Source of the DNA: Parerythrobacter lacustris
GTDB taxonomy: Bacteria; Pseudomonadota; Alphaproteobacteria; Sphingomonadales; Sphingomonadaceae
NCBI RefSeq assembly: GCF_024626475.1
Contig: NZ_JANKHH010000004.1
Span: forward strand, 372,001 to 436,000
Reading direction: 5' to 3'
Length of the DNA stretch: 64,000 nucleotides
The notes beneath the pieces are model-generated. The model ran no database searches. It saw nothing but the letters and a program-made list of their open reading frames with translations, and was not told the DNA's origin. Each line of letters starts with the position of its first letter. Position 1 is the first letter of the stretch. The translations under genes were made by a program, and so were the position numbers. Below, one piece after another: positions 46,445-55,396 of the stretch.

Positions 46445-47701
46445 TCATGCCGCGAACAGCTCCAGCTGTTCCTGTTTCGGTGCAAGCAGGCGGCGCAGGT
46501 CCGCGCGGTCGGTCAGCAGGGTCGGACGCCAGTCGGTGGTGCAGATGAACGGGCGGACCTTGGCGATCGACTGGGTCAGCCGCGCGACGTCGTCCAGCCG
46601 CAGCGAATGATGACGTCGTGCCGCAATGATCCGGTTTACCGCCGTGACGCCAAGCCCCGGCACGCGCAGCAATTGTTCGCGGCTGGCGCGGTTGACGTCG
46701 AGCGGGAAGCTGTCGCGGAACTTGAGCGCCCAGGCGAGCTTGGGATCGATGTCGAGCGGCAGCATGCCGTCATCCCCCGCCGCCTGCATGACTTCGCCCG
46801 GCTGGTAGCCGTAAAACCGCATCAGCCAGTCCGACTGGTAGAGCCGGTGCTCGCGAATCAGCGGCGGGCGCTTCAATGGCAATACCGCGCTGGCATCGGG
46901 GATCGGCGAGAAGGCGGAGTAATAGACCCGCCGCAGCCGGAAGCCGTCATACAGCCGGCTCGCCTTGCCGACGATATCGGCGTCGCTCGCCCCGTCCGCG
47001 CCGACGATCATCTGGGTCGACTGACCCGCCGGGGCGAAGCGCGGGGCGTGGCGGAACCGCTTCTTCGCATCCTTCGCCTCGACGATGTCGGCCTTGGTCT
47101 TCGCCATCGCGCCTTCGATCTGGCGCGCGCTCTTGTCGGGCGCGAGGCGGGTCAGCCCGCTGTCGGTCGGCAGCTCGACATTGATCGAGACCCGGTCGGC
47201 ATAGAGCCCCGCCTGATAGACCAGTTCCGGGTCCGCCTCGGGGATGGTCTTGAGATGGATATAGCCGCGGAAATCGTATTCCTCGCGCAGGATGCGCGCG
47301 GTCTCTACCAGCTGCTCCATCGTGTGGTTCGAGCTCTTGACGATGCCCGAGGAGAGGAACAGCCCCTCGATATAGTTGCGGCGGTAGAAGGCGATGGTGA
47401 GATCGGCCACCTCCTGCGGGCTGAACCGGGCACGGCGCACGTTCGAGCTCTTGCGGTTGATGCAGTAATGGCAGTCGAACACGCAGTGGTTGGTCAGCAG
47501 GATCTTGAGCAGGCTGATGCACCGCCCGTCGGGCGCATAGGCATGGCAGATGCCCATCCCCTCGGTCGAGCCGATGCCGCCCCTGCCCTTTGGTCCACCC
47601 AGCGAGTTCTTCTTCGCCGTGCCGGACGATGCGCAGGAGGCATCGTATTTCGCCGCATCGGCCAGGATGCCGAGCTTCTCTATCGTCGATAACTGACCCA
47701 T
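46445..47701 (-). CDS. Putative DNA modification/repair radical SAM protein
   Basis: The 418-residue protein has the radical SAM cluster motif in TNHCVFDCHYCINRKSSN (CxxxCxxC). It ends with a helix-hairpin-helix DNA-binding motif, VNRASREQLLRVPGLG. It matches the family annotated as a putative DNA repair radical SAM protein (TIGR03916 type), which is known to accompany DUF4130/UDG proteins, as here. The reaction is unknown. ATG 47701 (MGQLSTIEKLGILAD) is preceded by a LexA box, making it the first gene of the SOS unit with udgX and dnaE2. Confidence 0.9.
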   Translation of the reverse strand: MGQLSTIEKLGILADAAKYDASCASSGTAKKNSLGGPKGRGGIGSTEGMGICHAYAPDGRCISLLKILLTNHCVFDCHYCINRKSSNVRRARFSPQEVADLTIAFYRRNYIEGLFLSSGIVKSSNHTMEQLVETARILREEYDFRGYIHLKTIPEADPELVYQAGLYADRVSINVELPTDSGLTRLAPDKSARQIEGAMAKTKADIVEAKDAKKRFRHAPRFAPAGQSTQMIVGADGASDADIVGKASRLYDGFRLRRVYYSAFSPIPDASAVLPLKRPPLIREHRLYQSDWLMRFYGYQPGEVMQAAGDDGMLPLDIDPKLAWALKFRDSFPLDVNRASREQLLRVPGLGVTAVNRIIAARRHHSLRLDDVARLTQSIAKVRPFICTTDWRPTLLTDRADLRRLLAPKQEQLELFAA

Positions 47702-47703
47702 TT

Positions 47704-47718
47704 GTTCTTTATATGTTC
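47704..47718 (-). promoter_or_regulatory. LexA box of the radical SAM-udgX-dnaE2 unit
   Basis: GTTC-TTTATAT-GTTC is an exact alphaproteobacterial SOS operator (GTTC-N7-GTTC). It lies two bases before the ATG. Read on the minus strand a TATAAA sequence inside the box could be the -10 element, which would place the transcript start at or next to the start codon. Confidence 0.88.
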
Positions 47719-47840
47719 CTGCTGCTGATTCCGCCAGCTTTTTCGCGCGCAGACACCGCTCTCGCACGAGTGGCAGCGATTGACGGAACGCTCGCGCGTC
47801 ACCCGCATTCCAAAGGGACAAACAAGATCCAGGAGACACC

Positions 47841-48668
47841 ATGCCCAATTTCATGACCCGCGACGGCACTTCCATACGCTACAAGGAACTGGGCGAAGGC
47901 CGACCCGTCATCCTGATTCACGGATGGCCGCTTTCCGGCGACAGCTGGGACGCAGTCATGATGGCTCTGGCCGACAATGACATGCGTGCCGTCGCCTACG
48001 ACCGCCGCGGTTTCGGGCGCAGCGACCATGCCCCGTCCGGTTATGATTACGATACCTTCAGCGACGATCTGGCAGACCTGATTGGCTATCTCGAGCTGAC
48101 CGACAACATCGGCGTGGCCGGCTTCTCCATGGGGGGCGGCGAGATCGCTCGCTATATGAGCCGTCATGGCGGAAAGGGAGTGACCGCTGCGGCGCTGATC
48201 AGTTCGGTGGTGCCCTACATGCTAAAGACGGACGACAATCCGGATGGCGTGCCGCAAGAGACCTTCGACACGATGACGAAAGGTATGAAAGACGATTTTC
48301 GCGCCTTCTTCACCGGCTTCTTCGAGGATTTTTACGGTGTCGGCGGACCGGGCACCCAAGTCTCCGAGGAGGAGCGTCACTGGGCATGGCTGACCGCGAT
48401 GAAGAGCTCGCAATACGCAACACTGCAATCGGCAGCCGCCTTTGCATCTACCGACTTCCGACCGGACTTGCCGCATTTCAAAGTTCCGACGCTGGTGGTC
48501 CATGGCACGAACGACCAGACCGTGCCGATCGACGCTACGGGTCGCGCCGTGGCCGAGCAGGTCGAAGGCGCTACTTTGATCGAATACGAGGACGAGCCGC
48601 ACGCCGTTTTCGCAACGGTCACGGATCGGCTGGCTGACGATCTGGTAGATTTCTTCTCCAACAACTGA
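47841..48668 (+). CDS. Alpha/beta hydrolase, non-heme chloroperoxidase-like
   Basis: The 275-residue protein has the classic order of alpha/beta hydrolase motifs. These are the oxyanion region LIHGWPLSGDSWD, AYDRRGFGRSDHA, nucleophile elbow GFSMGGGE, catalytic Asp in VVHGTNDQTVPID and catalytic His in EDEPHAVFA. It is closest to cofactor-free haloperoxidase/perhydrolase-type esterases; the physiological substrate is unknown. AGGAGA precedes the ATG. It stands alone between the two divergent-oriented SOS units and shows no SOS link of its own beyond sharing the intergenic region with a LexA box. Confidence 0.87.
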   Translation: MPNFMTRDGTSIRYKELGEGRPVILIHGWPLSGDSWDAVMMALADNDMRAVAYDRRGFGRSDHAPSGYDYDTFSDDLADLIGYLELTDNIGVAGFSMGGGEIARYMSRHGGKGVTAAALISSVVPYMLKTDDNPDGVPQETFDTMTKGMKDDFRAFFTGFFEDFYGVGGPGTQVSEEERHWAWLTAMKSSQYATLQSAAAFASTDFRPDLPHFKVPTLVVHGTNDQTVPIDATGRAVAEQVEGATLIEYEDEPHAVFATVTDRLADDLVDFFSNN

Positions 48669-48680
48669 TGGTTCGGAAGC

Positions 48681-48711
48681 ACAAGGCGCGCTTCAACGAG
48701 GCGCGCCTTGT
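48681..48711. terminator. Hairpin between the convergent hydrolase and imuB genes
   Basis: An 11-bp perfect stem ACAAGGCGCGC/GCGCGCCTTGT encloses a nine-base loop in the 46-bp gap. No strong U-run follows on either strand, so termination strength is uncertain. Confidence 0.6.
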
Positions 48712-48714
48712 CCG

Positions 48715-50319
48715 TCAAGCGCACAGCCCCTGCAGGAACCATTCGGGCAGGCCGCCGCGCCCGTCGCCGATCAGGCCGTGGCGGTAGATCCAGTAGCGCC
48801 GCCCCTCCCCGTCCTCGATCCGGTAATAGTCGCGCAGGCGGACGGTCGATTTCTCGCGCCACCATTCGGGCGCGATGCGCTCCGGCCCTTCGACCCGCGC
48901 CACATCATGCACCTGGCCGCGCCAGCGGAAGCGCTGCGGATAGCCGTCGGGGGTGGCGTAGAGCACCGTGATCGGTTCGGCCCGGTCGAGCAGCTTGAGC
49001 GGACGGGCGTGAAAGCGAAGCTCTTCCTGGCTTGCGGGTTCGGGGGCCATGACCGGCTGCCAGCGTTGTGCGCGCTCGGGTATGTGGCTGGCGAAGGGCA
49101 TCGGGCGCGATATCGCTCTCGCCCCGAGCCGCACCGACAGCCGGTCGACCAGGGCCGAAAGCGAGGTGCCATGCCGCTCCGCCGCCGCCTCGACATCGGC
49201 CTGTTCCAGCGCCAGCGGCTCGGCCCAGCTGGCGCGCAGGCGCACCGTCTCGATCCCGAAACCGGCGTCGATACCGTCGAGCTTGGCGGCGAACAGGCGG
49301 CAGATATGCGCCGGATCGCGGGTCGCGGCAGAGAGTTCGAGCGCGCGCACGGCAACCTCCCCGTCGACCCGCCACAGGCCGAGTTCGAGCCGCCGCGCGC
49401 CCTTCGCCTGCGCTTCGAGCTCGCGCGCCATATCCTCCGCCAGATCGGCCAGCACCTGATCGAGCAGTTCGCGATGCCGGATCGGTTCGAGCAGGCGGCG
49501 CTGCACCAGCGGTGCCTGTTGCGGGACGACCGGAACCAGCGGCTCGGGCACCCGGCCGAGCAACTGATCCATCCGGATCAGCGGGTTGGCGGCGGGCGAA
49601 CGGCGATTGCGGAAACGGCGGTGGAGCGCGTCGCGCCCGACCGTCCCCAGTTCGCCCAGGCGCTTGAGGCCGAGTCGGCGCAGCACCGTCAGCACATCGT
49701 CGTCGAGCCGCAATGCCGCGACCGGCAGGCCGGACAGGCGCATCTCCGCATCGTCATCCGGGGCGAGGATCGCCCGCTCCGGCCCGAAGTGCGACAGCGC
49801 CCAGGCCGCACCCGCCGTCGGGGCGATCGCGAGCCGCACCGTCAGGTCGCGCGCGGCAAAGGCCGCCTGCATGTCCGTCAGCAGCCTCTCCTCTCCGCCG
49901 AACAGATGGGCGACCGCGCTGACATCGACCAGCACCCCGTCGGGCGGGTCGAGCGCGCTCCACGGCCCCCAGCGCTGCGCCCACAGCGCGGTCTTCTCGA
50001 GGAAATCGAGATCGCCTGCCGGATCCGATGGGGCGACCCTGATCGCGGGGCACAGCGTGCGCGCATCGGCCAGCATCATGCCCCGCTGCGCCCCTGCGGA
50101 GAGACCGGCATCGTTCGCCGCCTCGATTCGCGGGCCGTGGGCGGTCTCGACGATCAGCGCGGTCGGCTCGGCATCGCCCCCCTCGCCGCGCGCGCAGCCT
50201 GCGCTAGCCCGCCAGCGATCGACCGCCAGCCGCGAAAGCCAGGCCGACAGGATGCGGCGCGGCTGAGCGGTCGACCGGGCGGCTGGCGAGGCGGTCGGCG
50301 GTGAGGACATCTCCGTCAT
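48715..50319 (-). CDS. imuB: ImuB, catalytically inactive Y-family polymerase of the SOS mutasome
   Basis: The 534-residue protein has Y-family polymerase architecture (PPDGVLVDVSAVAHLFGGEE, MDQLLGRVPEPLVP). It lacks the usual catalytic acidic pair, as known for ImuB, which acts as an adaptor linking DnaE2 to the sliding clamp. The C-terminal segment ends with EWWREKSTVRLRDYYRIED and WFLQGLCA, typical of the family. The gene overlaps imuA by 116 bp; ATG 50319 or 50310 may start it. It is separated from dnaE2 by 4 kb, unlike the compact imuA-imuB-dnaE2 cassette. Confidence 0.92.
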   Translation of the reverse strand: MTEMSSPPTASPAARSTAQPRRILSAWLSRLAVDRWRASAGCARGEGGDAEPTALIVETAHGPRIEAANDAGLSAGAQRGMMLADARTLCPAIRVAPSDPAGDLDFLEKTALWAQRWGPWSALDPPDGVLVDVSAVAHLFGGEERLLTDMQAAFAARDLTVRLAIAPTAGAAWALSHFGPERAILAPDDDAEMRLSGLPVAALRLDDDVLTVLRRLGLKRLGELGTVGRDALHRRFRNRRSPAANPLIRMDQLLGRVPEPLVPVVPQQAPLVQRRLLEPIRHRELLDQVLADLAEDMARELEAQAKGARRLELGLWRVDGEVAVRALELSAATRDPAHICRLFAAKLDGIDAGFGIETVRLRASWAEPLALEQADVEAAAERHGTSLSALVDRLSVRLGARAISRPMPFASHIPERAQRWQPVMAPEPASQEELRFHARPLKLLDRAEPITVLYATPDGYPQRFRWRGQVHDVARVEGPERIAPEWWREKSTVRLRDYYRIEDGEGRRYWIYRHGLIGDGRGGLPEWFLQGLCA

Positions 50320-51010
50320 CGCTTATGGTCCATTTTCCGGGAGGATGGCTGCGGGCGCGGAACAGTTCGGCCTGCCAGCGCGGTGCACCGGGGGCCTGCG
50401 TGTTCCATTGCGGCGGGCGCGAAGGCGCAGGGCGAACCTCCCACCGCATCCGCGCGGAGGAGAGATCGCGCGCGGCATCGAGCCTTACCAGCCACAGCGG
50501 GACCCCGTGCTTCTCCGCCGTCAGGCTGAGCCGGCGCGAGGCGGTGAAATCGAGCGCCTTGGGATTGCCCGCCAGTTCGCCGATCACGCAGGCCACCTCG
50601 CGGCAGCGCAGCCCTTCCTCCAGCGCAAACAGCAGGTCCTGCGGCTTCTCCGCCAGCACATGGACCAGCCGGTGCTGCACCGCCTGCGGCAGACCGGGCC
50701 GATAGGGCCGCCCGCCGAGCCGCGCCGCCGCCCGGTCCTGCACCCACAATATCGCGCGGCGGTCTTCCGCCTCGGCCACCTCCCCCGCCGCCTGCGAGCG
50801 CAATTCGTCGAGCGCTAGCGACAGCGCCAGCGCGGACCCGACGGCATCGCGCCCGCTGGAGAAGACCTCGCTGTGCCGTGCGAACCGCCCCTGCGCGGCC
50901 AAACCGGGCTTCCAGCCCTTGCTGCGCACGGCGGACAGCGCCGCCACATCGGCAGCCGCCACGGGCGCAGTGGGATAGGAAGAGGTTGGAGGCATGGCGG
51001 AACGACTCAT
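50204..51010 (-). CDS. imuA: ImuA, RecA-like accessory protein of the SOS mutasome
   Basis: The 268-residue protein matches the ImuA/SulA-like group related to RecA but without an intact Walker A motif. It shows LALDELRSQAAGEVA, AILWVQDRAAARLGGRPY, and the RLSLTAEKHGVPLWLVRLDA region. ImuA works with ImuB and DnaE2 in induced mutagenesis. ATG 51010 lies two bases from a LexA box; a second ATG at 50995 is possible. imuB starts inside its last 116 bp. Confidence 0.9.
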   Translation of the reverse strand: MSRSAMPPTSSYPTAPVAAADVAALSAVRSKGWKPGLAAQGRFARHSEVFSSGRDAVGSALALSLALDELRSQAAGEVAEAEDRRAILWVQDRAAARLGGRPYRPGLPQAVQHRLVHVLAEKPQDLLFALEEGLRCREVACVIGELAGNPKALDFTASRRLSLTAEKHGVPLWLVRLDAARDLSSARMRWEVRPAPSRPPQWNTQAPGAPRWQAELFRARSHPPGKWTISDDGDVLTADRLASRPVDRSAAPHPVGLAFAAGGRSLAG

Positions 51011-51012
51011 AT

Positions 51013-51027
51013 GTTCCGCTTATGTTC
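51013..51027 (-). promoter_or_regulatory. LexA box of imuA-imuB
   Basis: GTTC-CGCTTAT-GTTC, an exact GTTC-N7-GTTC operator, ends two bases before the imuA ATG. On the minus strand TTGCAA-N17-CATAAG overlaps it and would start transcription at about the start codon. The geometry is the same as at 47704-47718. Confidence 0.88.
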
Positions 51028-51135
51028 TATATTTCGTCAGGTTGCAATTCATCGCGCTGCGCTTTGTCCCGGCGCAGATGCCGGAACAGTCCTCATCGTG
51101 GGAGGTTGCAGAAGTACAACCCAAGGAGACCCCAA

Positions 51136-51618
51136 ATGACCCATCACGCCACCCCCAACGAACTGAAGCAGACATTCTGGCGCTCGCTGGCGGATTCGCC
51201 GTTCCTGTTCCTTCAACTCGACGGACGCTCGGACACTTCGGTGCCGATGTCCGCCCAGCTCGACAAGGATGCCAACAGCGCGATCTGGTTCTTCACCCAG
51301 AAGAACAGCAGCTTCGCCCAGCTCGGCGCCGTGACTGCAAGCTTCGCCGACAAGGGCCACGACCTCTTCGCCCGGTTCACCGGCACGCTTTCGGTCGAGA
51401 CGAGCCAGGAGCGGTTCGAGCAGCTGTGGAACAACTTCGTCGCCGCGTGGTACGATGGCGGCAAGGAGGATCCCGACATCCTGTTCCTGCGCATGGACCT
51501 CGGCGATGCCGAAATCTGGAGCGGCGACCTGGGCCTGCTCACCACCGCCAAGATGGCGTTGGGAATGACTGTCCACGACGAGGCGGAAAAACAGCACGCC
51601 GACGCCGTCCCGCTCTGA
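51136..51618 (+). CDS. Pyridoxamine 5'-phosphate oxidase-fold protein (general stress protein type)
   Basis: The 160-residue protein has a split-barrel FMN-binding fold like general stress protein 26: FLFLQLDGRSDTSVPMSAQ, AIWFFTQKNSSFAQL and the later LWNNFVAAWYDGGKEDPDILFLRM. Such proteins bind flavin or related cofactors; the reaction is unknown. AAGGAGA precedes ATG 51136; the longer frame from 50878 overlaps imuA. A strong terminator follows. Confidence 0.87.
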   Translation: MTHHATPNELKQTFWRSLADSPFLFLQLDGRSDTSVPMSAQLDKDANSAIWFFTQKNSSFAQLGAVTASFADKGHDLFARFTGTLSVETSQERFEQLWNNFVAAWYDGGKEDPDILFLRMDLGDAEIWSGDLGLLTTAKMALGMTVHDEAEKQHADAVPL

Positions 51619-51651
51619 CCGAACTTAGGAATAAAACCGACGTGCAACGAA

Positions 51652-51679
51652 AAAGGGCCGCCCCATCGGGCGGCCCTTT
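51652..51679 (+). terminator. Terminator between the PPOX-fold gene and the convergent permease gene
   Basis: A 12-bp perfect stem AAAGGGCCGCCC/GGGCGGCCCTTT with a four-base loop, flanked by an A-run on the left and T-rich sequence on the right, suits termination in both directions. Confidence 0.88.
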
Positions 51680-51701
51680 CATCTTCGACTGATGCTTGTC
51701 G

Positions 51702-53279
51702 TCAGTTCTTCGGTTCGTCGATCGGCAGCATGGTTTCATGCCCTGCGACGTCATCGACCACTTCGACGATGCCGCGCCCGAGGTGGCTGCGACCCCGCCC
51801 ATAGGCGAAGTAGAACACCGCCCCGATCGCCGTCCACACCGGCAAGACGATCATCGCGTCGAACGGCAGGTTGAAGAACAGGAACAGGCAACCGGCAATC
51901 GTCAGCGGGCCGACGATGATCAGGCCGGGCACCCGGAACGGACGCTCGCGGTTCGGCTCCCTGCTGCGCAGCAGCATGACCGCGATCGCCACCATGAAGA
52001 ACGCATACAGCGTCCCGGCATTGGCGATATCCGCCAGGGCACCGACCGGAAGGAAAGCGGCCGCAATAGCCACGACAACGCCGGTGATCGCCGTAACGAT
52101 ATAGGGCGTCTTCCACTTCGGGTGCACCGCAGCCAGCTTCTCCGGCAGCAGGCCGTCGCGCGCCATCACGAAGAAGATGCGGGTCTGGCCGAACAGCAGG
52201 ATCAGAATGACCGACGGCAGCGCCAGGAACGCTGCAATGCCGAGCATGTTGCCCACGCCGGAGAACCCGATCTGGCGCAGCACATGGGCCAGCGCCTCAT
52301 TCGAACACACCAGCTGTCCGGCGTATTCGGGCATGGCGCACTGGCGTGCGAGCTCTTCCGAACCGGCGGGGAACGGAATGCCGTTCGGCCCCATGATCGG
52401 CTGCCCACCGATGGTGCCCACAGCACCCGCAGCGACGAGGATGTAGAAAATGGTGCAGATCAACAGCGAGCCGACTAGGCCGATCGGCACGTTGCGTTGC
52501 GGGTTCTTGGTCTCTTCCGCCGCAGTGGAAACGGCGTCGAAGCCGACATAGGCGAAGAAAATCGTCGCCGCCGCGCCGACCGCACCGATGCCGCTGCCGA
52601 AACCGCCGAAGATCCCGGCAGGAAGGAACGGATTGAACTTGTCCGGATCGAAGTATGCACTGGTCAAAGTGAGGCCGATGAAGGCGGTAAGAGCGGTAAT
52701 CTTGATCGCTACCAGCACGGCATTGACCCGGGCGCTTTCGGTCGTGCCAATCATCAGCAACCAGGTAACCAGCAGCGCAATCACCAGCGCGGGGAGATTG
52801 ATCAGCCCGCCCTCGGCCCCGCCTAACGCCAGCGGCCCGGCACTGAGCCAGGCAGGCAGACTGAAACCGAAAAATTCGTTCAATATCGTCCCGGTAAAAT
52901 ACCCCGACCATCCGACCGACACGGCTGAAGCCGCGATCGCGTATTCCAGCACCAGCGCCCAGCCGACCGTCCAAGCGAGAAACTCGCCCATCGTAGCATA
53001 ACTATAGGTGTAGGCAGAGCCCGCGACCGGGATCATGGCAGCGATTTCGGCATAGCACAGCGCGGCGACGATGCAGACCGCGCCGGCGATGACGAAGGCC
53101 AGCATCAGACCCGGCCCGGCCTTTTGCGCGCCGGCCGAAGTCAAAACGAAAATGCCGGTACCGATGATGCAGCCGATGCCGAACAAGGTCAGCTGCACCG
53201 CACCGAGCGAGCGGTGCAGCGACTTCTTCTGCGCCGTCGCCAGAATGGCGTCCAGCGGCTTGATCCTGTCAAGGAACAT
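51702..53279 (-). CDS. APC family amino acid permease
   Basis: The 525-residue inner-membrane protein has about 12 to 14 hydrophobic segments and the APC signature near the start, LTLFGIGCIIGTGIFVLTS. AAMIPVAGSAYTYSYATMGEF and FFAYVGFDAVSTAAEETKNP follow. It is closest to cationic amino acid transporter-like permeases; the substrate is unproven. A loop of about 45 residues with two cysteines (RQCAMPEYAGQLVCS) lies between late segments. ATG 53279 starts MFLDRIKPLDAIL with AGAGGGA upstream. Confidence 0.92.
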   Translation of the reverse strand: MFLDRIKPLDAILATAQKKSLHRSLGAVQLTLFGIGCIIGTGIFVLTSAGAQKAGPGLMLAFVIAGAVCIVAALCYAEIAAMIPVAGSAYTYSYATMGEFLAWTVGWALVLEYAIAASAVSVGWSGYFTGTILNEFFGFSLPAWLSAGPLALGGAEGGLINLPALVIALLVTWLLMIGTTESARVNAVLVAIKITALTAFIGLTLTSAYFDPDKFNPFLPAGIFGGFGSGIGAVGAAATIFFAYVGFDAVSTAAEETKNPQRNVPIGLVGSLLICTIFYILVAAGAVGTIGGQPIMGPNGIPFPAGSEELARQCAMPEYAGQLVCSNEALAHVLRQIGFSGVGNMLGIAAFLALPSVILILLFGQTRIFFVMARDGLLPEKLAAVHPKWKTPYIVTAITGVVVAIAAAFLPVGALADIANAGTLYAFFMVAIAVMLLRSREPNRERPFRVPGLIIVGPLTIAGCLFLFFNLPFDAMIVLPVWTAIGAVFYFAYGRGRSHLGRGIVEVVDDVAGHETMLPIDEPKN

Positions 53280-53414
53280 CAAGATTTCCCTCTCTTGTTC
53301 GCACGGGCCCCAACCCGTGCGTCGAATGGCGTTGCACGCTAACGCAAGCCCACGCCAATACAAGGCAGAAACTCGGGGTTTCCCCGTTTACTGCCAGCGT
53401 CTAGACCCTCGCCC

Positions 53415-54284
53415 ATGTCCACTACCTTCCAGCTCGACACGTCGACCAGCCGCGCGAATCCCACCCCCGCTCCGATGAAGCGGCTGACGGTACCGATGAT
53501 CCGCCGCCGCAAGGTCGACGGGGTCACGGCAGAACCGCTGGTCATGCTGACCGCCTATACCGCACGCCAGGCGCAGTTGCTCGATGCGCATTGCGACATC
53601 CTGCTTGTGGGGGATTCGCTGGGCCAGGTGATCTACGGGCTGCCGTCCACTATTCCCGTCACCTTGCGGATGATGGCCGATCATGCAGCGGCAGTCGTGC
53701 GCGGGAGTTACCATTCGGTCGTGGTCGTCGATATGCCCTTCGGCAGCTACGAAGCCTCGAAAGAGCAGGCATTCGAAAGCGCGAGCCTCCTGCTCAAGGA
53801 AAGCGGCGCGGCGGCGGTGAAGCTCGAAGGGGGCGAAGCGATGGCCGAGACGGTCGCATTCCTCAACCGGCGCGGCATTCCCGTGATGGGGCATGTCGGG
53901 CTGACCCCGCAAGCGGTCAACGTGCTGGGTGGCTATGCCGCCCGAGGTCGCAGCGGTGCGGAGGCCGACAAGATCGTGTCCGATGCCAAGGCGCTCGACG
54001 AAGCGGGTGCCTTCGCCATCGTGATCGAAGGGGTGGTCGAGCCGATCGCCATTGCCGCGACCGAAAGCGTCGCATGTCCCACCATCGGCATTGGGGCCTC
54101 CGCGAGATGCGACGGGCAGGTTCTTGTGACCGAAGACATGCTCGGCATGTTCGACCGGGTGCCGCGCTTCGTGAAGAAATACGAGGACATCGCGGCGGTG
54201 ATCGAAAACACGGTCAAGCGCTATGCCGCGGAGGTTCGGGATCGGTCTTTCCCGGGCGAAGAGCAGACTTACCAGCCCAAGTGA
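53415..54284 (+). CDS. panB: 3-methyl-2-oxobutanoate hydroxymethyltransferase
   Basis: PanB adds a hydroxymethyl group from methylene-tetrahydrofolate to 2-oxoisovalerate to give ketopantoate for pantothenate and CoA. The 289-residue protein shows [29 protein letters not shown] (metal-binding Asp region, split here), [20 protein letters not shown] and the catalytic Glu in [11 protein letters not shown]. No panC is adjacent. The substrate comes from the valine branch served by the ilv genes in this window. Confidence 0.95.
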   Translation: MSTTFQLDTSTSRANPTPAPMKRLTVPMIRRRKVDGVTAEPLVMLTAYTARQAQLLDAHCDILLVGDSLGQVIYGLPSTIPVTLRMMADHAAAVVRGSYHSVVVVDMPFGSYEASKEQAFESASLLLKESGAAAVKLEGGEAMAETVAFLNRRGIPVMGHVGLTPQAVNVLGGYAARGRSGAEADKIVSDAKALDEAGAFAIVIEGVVEPIAIAATESVACPTIGIGASARCDGQVLVTEDMLGMFDRVPRFVKKYEDIAAVIENTVKRYAAEVRDRSFPGEEQTYQPK

Positions 54285-54352
54285 CCGATCAGCCGCTTGC
54301 CGATTGCGCACTATCGCTTTAGCGGCGTGCGCCTGAACAAGCGGACCCTACC

Positions 54353-55396
54353 ATGACCACCATCACCCGATTCTACGGCTTTTCGATCATTTTCACCGTC
54401 ATCTGCCTCGCGCTCGGCGCGTGGTACGGGTGGGAAAGTACGCAGACCGTCGGCGGTACGCTCGCGATGCTGTGGATCATCGTGGTGCTCTCGGTGCTCG
54501 AGATTTCGCTCAGCTTCGACAATGCGGTGGTCAACGCCTCGGTGCTGAAGGAGATGGACGAGGTGTGGCAGCGCCGCTTCCTGACCTGGGGCATTGCTTT
54601 CGCGGTGTTCGGCATGCGGATCGTCTTTCCGTTGGCGATCGTCGCCATAGCGGCCGGGCTCGGGCCGATCGAGACCATCAATCTGTCGCTCAACGATCCC
54701 AAGGAATACGAGCGCATCGTCAGTTCAGCCCATGTCGGGATCGCGGGCTTCGGCGGGGCCTTCCTCGCGATGGTGGGCCTCAAGTTCTTCTTCGATCAGG
54801 AGAAGGACATTCACTGGATTTCGGTGATCGAACGCTATCTCGCCCGATTCGCTGCCTTGCCCGCCGCCGAGATCGCGATCCTGCTGCTGATCCTGTGGGG
54901 TGTGTCATCTCTGCTTACCCCCGACGAGGCGCTCACTTTTCTCGTTGCTGGCATCCTCGGCCTCGTCACCTTCATCGCGGTCGAGGGCATCAGCACGATC
55001 CTCGAAATGCGCGAGGAAGCCGCACGCCTGCAAGGCGCGGTCGTGCGCAGCGGCCTCGGCGGGTTCCTCTACCTCAACATCCTCGATGCTTCGTTCAGCT
55101 TCGACGGCGTTATCGGGGCCTTTGCGCTGTCGAACAACATGGTGGTGATCGCCCTCGGCTTGTCGATCGGCGCGATGTTTGTCCGCTCGATGACGATCCA
55201 TCTGGTGCGTCAGGGCACCCTCGCCCAGTACCGGTTCCTCGAGCACGGCGCGTTCTGGGCGATCATCGCCTTGGGCGCGATCATGCTCGTCTCGGCCAAG
55301 TTCCATATCCCCGAGACGATCACTGGCCTGATTGGCGCGGTGCTGATCGGCTTCTCGCTGTGGTGGTCGGTCCGCTACAACCGTAACGCCAGCTAG
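54353..55396 (+). CDS. TerC/DUF475 family membrane protein
   Basis: The 347-residue protein has about nine membrane segments. The duplicated acidic motifs of the TerC/DUF475 group are seen: ISLSFDNAVVNASVLK (about residue 53) and LDASFSFDGVIGAFALSNN. Related proteins export manganese or confer tellurite resistance, so metal efflux is likely but unproven. It follows panB by 68 bp. Its stop overlaps the convergent BASS transporter's stop by 4 bp. Confidence 0.88.
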   Translation: MTTITRFYGFSIIFTVICLALGAWYGWESTQTVGGTLAMLWIIVVLSVLEISLSFDNAVVNASVLKEMDEVWQRRFLTWGIAFAVFGMRIVFPLAIVAIAAGLGPIETINLSLNDPKEYERIVSSAHVGIAGFGGAFLAMVGLKFFFDQEKDIHWISVIERYLARFAALPAAEIAILLLILWGVSSLLTPDEALTFLVAGILGLVTFIAVEGISTILEMREEAARLQGAVVRSGLGGFLYLNILDASFSFDGVIGAFALSNNMVVIALGLSIGAMFVRSMTIHLVRQGTLAQYRFLEHGAFWAIIALGAIMLVSAKFHIPETITGLIGAVLIGFSLWWSVRYNRNAS

